From Nitrospiria bacterium (GTDB taxonomy: Bacteria > Nitrospirota > Nitrospiria > JACQBZ01): a stretch of 64,000 bases of DNA. Under the pieces are notes generated by a model that saw nothing but the letters and a program-made list of their open reading frames with translations, had not been told where the DNA came from and did no database searches. The position numbers and the translations under genes are program-made. Of the stretch, positions 60,239-64,000 are shown piece by piece. Each line of letters begins with the position of its first letter. The stretch's first letter is position 1. The stretch is taken from contig DATKAN010000015.1 of assembly GCA_035498035.1 (NCBI GenBank), positions 1 to 64,000 on the forward strand, given 5' to 3'.

Positions 60239-60828
60239 ACTATCTTTTCCAAATGCTCCCGGATTTTTTGCACCGCACGGGCCCGGTGGCTGATGCGGTT
60301 TTTCTCTTCGCTCGACAGCTCCGCATAGGTCTTACCCAACTCCGGGAGATCAAACACGGCATCGTACCCGAAACCGGCGGTTCCTCGCTCCCGGTCGGCG
60401 ATGCGGCCTCGAAGAACGCCTTCCGCCACATGGGTCACGCCCGAAGGACTGACCAATGCCAGGACGGTCCGAAATGTGGCCGTTCGCTTTTCGGTGGGCA
60501 CCGATTCCATCAGCCGGAGAAGTTTGCGACGGTTATCCGCAAACGTGACGCCCTCCCCGGCAAATCGTGCGGAAAAGAGACCCGGCTGGCCGTTCAAAGC
60601 GTCCACCTCCAACCCCGTATCATCTCCGAGGGCCCATTTCCCCGTAAATCGGGCGATCGTCCGCGCTTTGTGGACGGCGTTATCGGCATAGGTCTCGCCC
60701 TCTTCCTTCAGCTCCGGGGCGTCGGGATAATCGGAAAGCGTGATCAGGCGAACCGGCACCCCCTTTAAAATGGCCGAGATCTCTTCAAACTTGTGCCGGT
60801 TGTTCGTTGCGACGACGATCTCGGTCAC
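60229..60828 (-). CDS. rdgB: dITP/XTP pyrophosphatase
   Basis: The 199-residue enzyme removes non-canonical purine nucleoside triphosphates. The start is GTG at 60828, overlapping the rph stop (GTGA). Signatures: [45 protein letters not shown] and [27 protein letters not shown]. The final codons (GTC-GGG-GTG-TAG) run into the tRNA-Pro acceptor stem: the stop codon lies at tRNA bases 8-10. Confidence 0.95.
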   Translation of the reverse strand: MTEIVVATNNRHKFEEISAILKGVPVRLITLSDYPDAPELKEEGETYADNAVHKARTIARFTGKWALGDDTGLEVDALNGQPGLFSARFAGEGVTFADNRRKLLRLMESVPTEKRTATFRTVLALVSPSGVTHVAEGVLRGRIADRERGTAGFGYDAVFDLPELGKTYAELSSEEKNRISHRARAVQKIREHLEKIVGV

Positions 60829-61574
60829 GGTTCCCACAACGGGAGTCCTTTCAGCAACTTCTTTTGCCGGGTGACGAGTTGCCGGACTCCTTTCTTGGCC
60901 AGATCCATCAACGCATCCATTTCGGATCGGGTGAAAGGCTGCTGTTCGGCCGTTCCTTGAACCTCGACGAATTTTTCGCTTCCGGTCATGACCACGTTCA
61001 TGTCGACTTCGGCGTTGGAGTCTTCCGCATAACACAGGTCCAGCGCGGCCTGACCGTGCACCCGGCCCACGCTGACGGCCGCCAGATAATCCTTGATCGG
61101 AATGCGATCGATGCGTCCCTGTTTTCGAGCGTGGAGAAGGGCATCGGCCAGCGCGATGAAGGCGCCGGTGATCGAGGCGGTCCGGGTCCCGCCGTCGGCC
61201 TGAATCACGTCGCAATCGATCCAGAGAGTGCGCTCGCCCAGGCGCTCAAGATCCGTCACGGCACGGAGAGATCGGCCGATCAATCGCTGAATCTCGTGCG
61301 TCCGACCGCCGACGCGACCCCGCACCGACTCGCGCGGAATGCGCTCCCGCGAAGAACGGGGCAGCATACCGTACTCGGCCGAAATCCAGCCCTTGTTTTT
61401 GCCCCGGAGGAACGGGGGCACGGATTCCTCGACGGTGACCGAGCAGATCACCTTGGTATCGCCCATCTCGATCAATACCGAACCTTCAACATTTTTCAGA
61501 TAGGACCGCGTGATCTTGAGGGGGCGCAATTCGTCCCATCGCCGTCCGTCCGGCCGAGTTCGCAGGTGGGCCAT
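60825..61574 (-). CDS. rph: Ribonuclease PH
   Basis: RNase PH trims the 3' ends of tRNA precursors phosphorolytically. The ATG at 61574 (249 residues; AAAGG upstream) is the family start, [19 protein letters not shown]. Motifs: [65 protein letters not shown]. rph-rdgB is a common gene pair. Two tRNA genes follow, which may be substrates. Confidence 0.96.
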   Translation of the reverse strand: MAHLRTRPDGRRWDELRPLKITRSYLKNVEGSVLIEMGDTKVICSVTVEESVPPFLRGKNKGWISAEYGMLPRSSRERIPRESVRGRVGGRTHEIQRLIGRSLRAVTDLERLGERTLWIDCDVIQADGGTRTASITGAFIALADALLHARKQGRIDRIPIKDYLAAVSVGRVHGQAALDLCYAEDSNAEVDMNVVMTGSEKFVEVQGTAEQQPFTRSEMDALMDLAKKGVRQLVTRQKKLLKGLPLWEP

Positions 61575-61671
61575 GTCATCCTTTCTCCGTGAAAAAGTGG
61601 GGAGATTATAGCCCAAACCGTCGAGAAATAGCAATTGGCCGTCGGGGAGGAAATCGAAGGGTTCTTGGAGG

Positions 61672-62115
61672 TCAGGCCTTGATCAGGGTGAGTTTCAGGT
61701 GTGCCTTGACATCATGATAAACTTGAATCGGGACGCTAAAACTGCCGACTTCCTTCAACGGGTTCTCGAGCTGGATTTTTCGCTTGTCGATCTCGATGCC
61801 TTCTTTCGACAAGGCCTCCGCAATGTCTTTATTCGTCACGGACCCGAACAATTTCCCTTCTTCGCCCACCTGGACCGGGATCGTGACAGGCATGTTGTTG
61901 ATTTTCTCGGCCAGGACCTCGAATTCCTTTTTCATCTTTTTGGCCTTGTCCGCGATCAACCGCTTTTCGTGTTCCAAAACCTTGACGTTCTTTGTCGTGG
62001 CCTCGACCGCCTTCTTTTTGGGAATCAAAAAATTCCGGGCGTAGCCGTCCGAGACATTGACCAGATCGCCCATGCGGCCCAACGTTTCGACATCCTCCCG
62101 CAATATTACTTTCAT
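61672..62115 (-). CDS. rplI: 50S ribosomal protein L9
   Basis: The 147-residue protein has the conserved start [30 protein letters not shown], a long central helix, and the C-terminal RNA-binding domain ending in [21 protein letters not shown] precedes the ATG. The genes usually beside it (rpsF, rpsR, ssb) are not present in this window. Confidence 0.97.
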   Translation of the reverse strand: MKVILREDVETLGRMGDLVNVSDGYARNFLIPKKKAVEATTKNVKVLEHEKRLIADKAKKMKKEFEVLAEKINNMPVTIPVQVGEEGKLFGSVTNKDIAEALSKEGIEIDKRKIQLENPLKEVGSFSVPIQVYHDVKAHLKLTLIKA

Positions 62116-62164
62116 CGTCCACTCCTTATAATATCCGTATCCTCTTTAACCGATAGGGGAGGTC

Positions 62165-62193
62165 AGTATAGTCAAAACGGCCCCGGCTGTCAA
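62165..62193 (-). promoter_or_regulatory. Strong sigma-70-type promoter for rplI
   Basis: Perfect -35 TTGACA (62188-62193), 17-bp spacer and -10 TATACT (62165-62170), about 50 bases before the rplI ATG. Confidence 0.8.
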
Positions 62194-62218
62194 CTGGGCG
62201 GATCCCTTTCTTTGGGAC

Positions 62219-62986
62219 CTATTTGCCTTTCAAATCCCAGTCGTAATACCAGGTGAGGTAGTATTGGACTTTATTCGACTGCTCGCCCGCGGCCGGAAAA
62301 CGCTCCCAGACGTAGTCCATGCCCAGATGAAAGGGGGACCGTTGGAACTCCAGGCCCGTCGCGCCGCTGTAGGCGTTATAAAAATCCTTGTTCTCGCTCC
62401 GAAACCGGTACCGAAACTCGGCAAAGGTGTTGAAGGTGATCGCCCCCGGCAGCTTGACCCAGTCGATCCCCTGGTTGACGTAGCCCATCGCGCCGGTGCC
62501 CACCAGACTGTTCACATCGTGACTTAACCAGCCCCACGTCGATCCCGGAAAACCCAACACCTTCCGCGACCCACGGTTGAGGTTCCAATCATAGTACCAC
62601 CCGAGATAGTACTGCAGATTATTCGACTGGTCGCCCTCAACCGGAAAGCGCTCCCAGACATAGTCTATCCCCAGTCGGAAAGGCGATCGTTTGAATTCAA
62701 TCCCCGTCGCGGCGCTGTAGGCGTTATAAAAATCCTTGTTCTCGCTCCGAAACCGGTACCGAAACTCGGCAAAGGTGTTGAAGGTGATCGCCCCCGGCAG
62801 CTTGACCCAGTCGATCCCCTGGTTTACGTAGCCCATCGCGCCGGTGCCCACCAGGCTGTCCACGTCGTGGCTCACCGAACCCCAGGTCGAACCGGGCAGG
62901 CCCAGATATTCCAACGCAAGCGCGGCCGGGCTGAAAAACAGGTTGACGGAAAAGAAGATGCCTCCGAGGAATAACCACCGGGTCAT
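62219..62986 (-). CDS. Exported protein made of two near-identical 116-residue units
   Basis: The 255-residue product has a signal peptide (ends near PAALA/LEY). After it come two units of 116 residues with closely matching sequence: GLPGSTWGSVSHDVDSLVGTGAMGYVN and GFPGSTWGWLSHDVNSLVGTGAMGYVN, then GIDWVKLPGAITFNTFAEF in both, and IDYVWERF or MDYVWERF. The beta-strand pattern with many Trp and Tyr suggests an outer-membrane or periplasmic beta structure. No named family comes to mind. It follows bcsG with a gap of three bases, so it is probably part of a cellulose-modification operon. Confidence 0.7.
   Translation of the reverse strand: MTRWLFLGGIFFSVNLFFSPAALALEYLGLPGSTWGSVSHDVDSLVGTGAMGYVNQGIDWVKLPGAITFNTFAEFRYRFRSENKDFYNAYSAATGIEFKRSPFRLGIDYVWERFPVEGDQSNNLQYYLGWYYDWNLNRGSRKVLGFPGSTWGWLSHDVNSLVGTGAMGYVNQGIDWVKLPGAITFNTFAEFRYRFRSENKDFYNAYSGATGLEFQRSPFHLGMDYVWERFPAAGEQSNKVQYYLTWYYDWDLKGK
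62365..62476. repeat. Direct repeat, copy 1 (112 bp identical)
   Basis: Identical base for base to 62713-62824, offset 348 bp (116 codons). Lies in the second protein unit. Confidence 0.85.
62713..62824. repeat. Direct repeat, copy 2 (112 bp identical)
   Basis: Identical to 62365-62476 at all 112 positions by direct reading, while flanking sequence has diverged, which suggests recent duplication or gene conversion. Confidence 0.85.
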
Positions 62987-62989
62987 GGG

Positions 62990-64000
62990 TTACGTTCCTC
63001 CTGTCTGTGGGACAACGCTTGATGGAAGTGCAATCCATTTCTTTTCTTTGTCGTAAAGAAAGTAGTCCGCGCCTTTTTTGAATATCCGGATTCCCTGGTT
63101 TTCGGCCAAAAAATCGGTTTCGGGAAGATTCGCGATGCGGACATCTAAATCCGCCCCCCCGGTCTCGAACGGGCTTCGTTCCACGAAGGAGGCCAGCAGA
63201 TAGGAAAGCGCCAGGTAGCTTGTCGGTTTGGAAATGACATTTTGAGCTCCGTCTCCGCGACCGGAATTTCCCCCGATGAATTTGATTCCGACCGGCACCT
63301 GGGTGATTTGTTTGAACGGCATATCTCGCAGGCCGGCCACCTGGAGCGCATTGCCCCGCAGCGCCATGCCGTGTTCTGGGACGAAAACGATCACGGCCTT
63401 CCGGCCGGAAGACGCCACAAGATCGAAAAATCGCCCGACATCCCCGAAGAGTTTTTGCACCGTTTCTCGATAGTGAGTCGTGCGGCCCCGCTTCCACCAT
63501 TCCTTCTCTCCCACCCAATGCGTGCCATCATGGAGACTGATCGTGTTGTAGTAAACCGCCGCGATCGGGGAGGGGGATTTCAGCCGAAGGGCCCACCATT
63601 TTGCAAGGACGTCATAGTCGTTATAAATAGCCGATCCATCGAAATCGTAGGCCTGGATCGGGAGCCCGGTCGGAATCAACGGCTCATCCAGATGTCCCAA
63701 GGCCTTCACCTGGTCTGCAAAATGACCATAGACACCGTCATGATTCAAGGTAAAATAGGTTTTAAATCCCAGGTCCCGAAGCGATTCAACCAGGTAGCAG
63801 TCCCGCGGCGCCTCACGGTAGAGTGCGTCGTGGGCGGTCTGACCGCAGTTGGCCCTTAAAAGCCGGATGGCGGCGGGGTTACTGTACGCCGTGACGGAAT
63901 TAAAGTCGGTGAGAAGATAATCAAAGGTTTTGAAAAAGGGGTCGGTTTCCATGCCGACGCCTTTCAAATCATCCCAGGCCAATGAACAGACGTGTACAAT
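62990..64000 (-). CDS. bcsG: Cellulose biosynthesis protein BcsG (phosphoethanolamine transferase), 5' end outside window
   Basis: The visible 336 codons (the stop is at 62990) form the C-terminal catalytic domain. From the window edge it reads IVHVCSLAWDDLKGVGMET, where the Cys-Ser is the expected nucleophile region of BcsG. The following text FKTFDYLLTDFNSVTAYSNP, IRLLRANCGQTAHDALY, LNHDGVYGHF and VIVFVPEHGMALRG matches the alkaline-phosphatase-superfamily sulfatase fold. BcsG adds phosphoethanolamine to cellulose in E. coli. The N-terminal membrane part is cut off, so the operon's upstream genes cannot be seen. Confidence 0.85.
   Translation of the reverse strand: MVHVCSLAWDDLKGVGMETDPFFKTFDYLLTDFNSVTAYSNPAAIRLLRANCGQTAHDALYREAPRDCYLVESLRDLGFKTYFTLNHDGVYGHFADQVKALGHLDEPLIPTGLPIQAYDFDGSAIYNDYDVLAKWWALRLKSPSPIAAVYYNTISLHDGTHWVGEKEWWKRGRTTHYRETVQKLFGDVGRFFDLVASSGRKAVIVFVPEHGMALRGNALQVAGLRDMPFKQITQVPVGIKFIGGNSGRGDGAQNVISKPTSYLALSYLLASFVERSPFETGGADLDVRIANLPETDFLAENQGIRIFKKGADYFLYDKEKKWIALPSSVVPQTGGT

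Noticed and set aside
1-64000. CRISPR arrays, prophage or insertion sequences
   Set aside because: I found no regularly spaced repeats, integrase, transposase or phage structural genes; the 12-bp array at 7973 has no spacers.

Overview
This window comes from a Gram-negative bacterium of fairly high GC, rich in sigma-54 and type IV pilus functions. LPS synthesis (lpxC), lipoprotein transport (lolA), type IV pilus assembly, a YqgE/AlgH protein and a BcsG-type cellulose-modifying enzyme all point to a diderm. The mix (split glycine cleavage gcvPA/gcvPB, larB/larC, a TM0106-type nuclease, DUF6941, ACT-domain and PilSR-type genes) would suit Nitrospirota or a neighbouring deep phylum. That placement is inference, not proof. 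I see no phage, insertion sequence, CRISPR array or rRNA, so this is mostly ordinary chromosome with some unusual local arrangements.

Region by region. (1) 1-19.9 kb is a type IV pilus and sigma-54 regulatory block. It holds a GspE N-domain gene, two small exported proteins, a minor-pilin operon fimT-pilV-pilW-pilX-pilY1, then udgB and an ACT-domain gene. A second minor-pilin cassette without pilY1 follows, then a large sigma-54 activator with an unrecognised sensor domain, a DUF6941 gene, and pilR-pilS-pilD. (2) 20-26.9 kb carries gpsA, a Na/Pi-type transporter, larB-larC, a Ca2+/cation antiporter and a CDF transporter. (3) 27-39.7 kb carries pdxA, rsmA, a PilZ-like small protein, a DUF429 gene, a malic enzyme, ftsK, lolA, a 1309-residue hybrid sensor kinase with a response regulator, and yajQ flanked by copies of an interspersed repeat. 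(4) 39.8-50 kb on the minus strand carries a TM0106-type nuclease, a tiny membrane protein, lpxC, sdhA, yjbQ, gcvPB, a NUDIX hydrolase, gcvPA, gcvT and livF/livG. (5) 50.9-57.7 kb has livM/livH/livK interleaved with three plus-strand genes: an LEA14-like lipoprotein and a membrane protein/vWA-lipoprotein pair. (6) 57.8-64 kb carries a glycosyltransferase fused to a lipid-binding-like domain, tRNA-Arg, tRNA-Pro, rdgB, rph, rplI, a tandemly duplicated exported protein and the 3' part of bcsG.

The strongest regulatory picture links the two-component pair next to pilD (PilS/PilR) and the second sigma-54 activator to sigma-54 promoters that can be read directly in the DNA. One lies before the fimT-pilY1 operon and one before lpxC. 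The fimT leader predicted from its promoter consists almost exactly of five 12-bp tandem repeats, the nearest of which carry a Shine-Dalgarno sequence. The two sigma-54 regions share an upstream motif, suggesting that surface-pilus production and LPS synthesis may be controlled together.

Novelty candidates, in my order, are: the repeat-leader sigma-54 pilin operon; sigma-54 control of lpxC; the membrane-protein/vWA-lipoprotein pair; the GT39-lipid-binding fusion; the bcsG-linked duplicated protein; the rdgB/tRNA-Pro overlap; a small coupled ORF after gcvPA that repeats the gcvPA 3' end; and a three-copy interspersed repeat.
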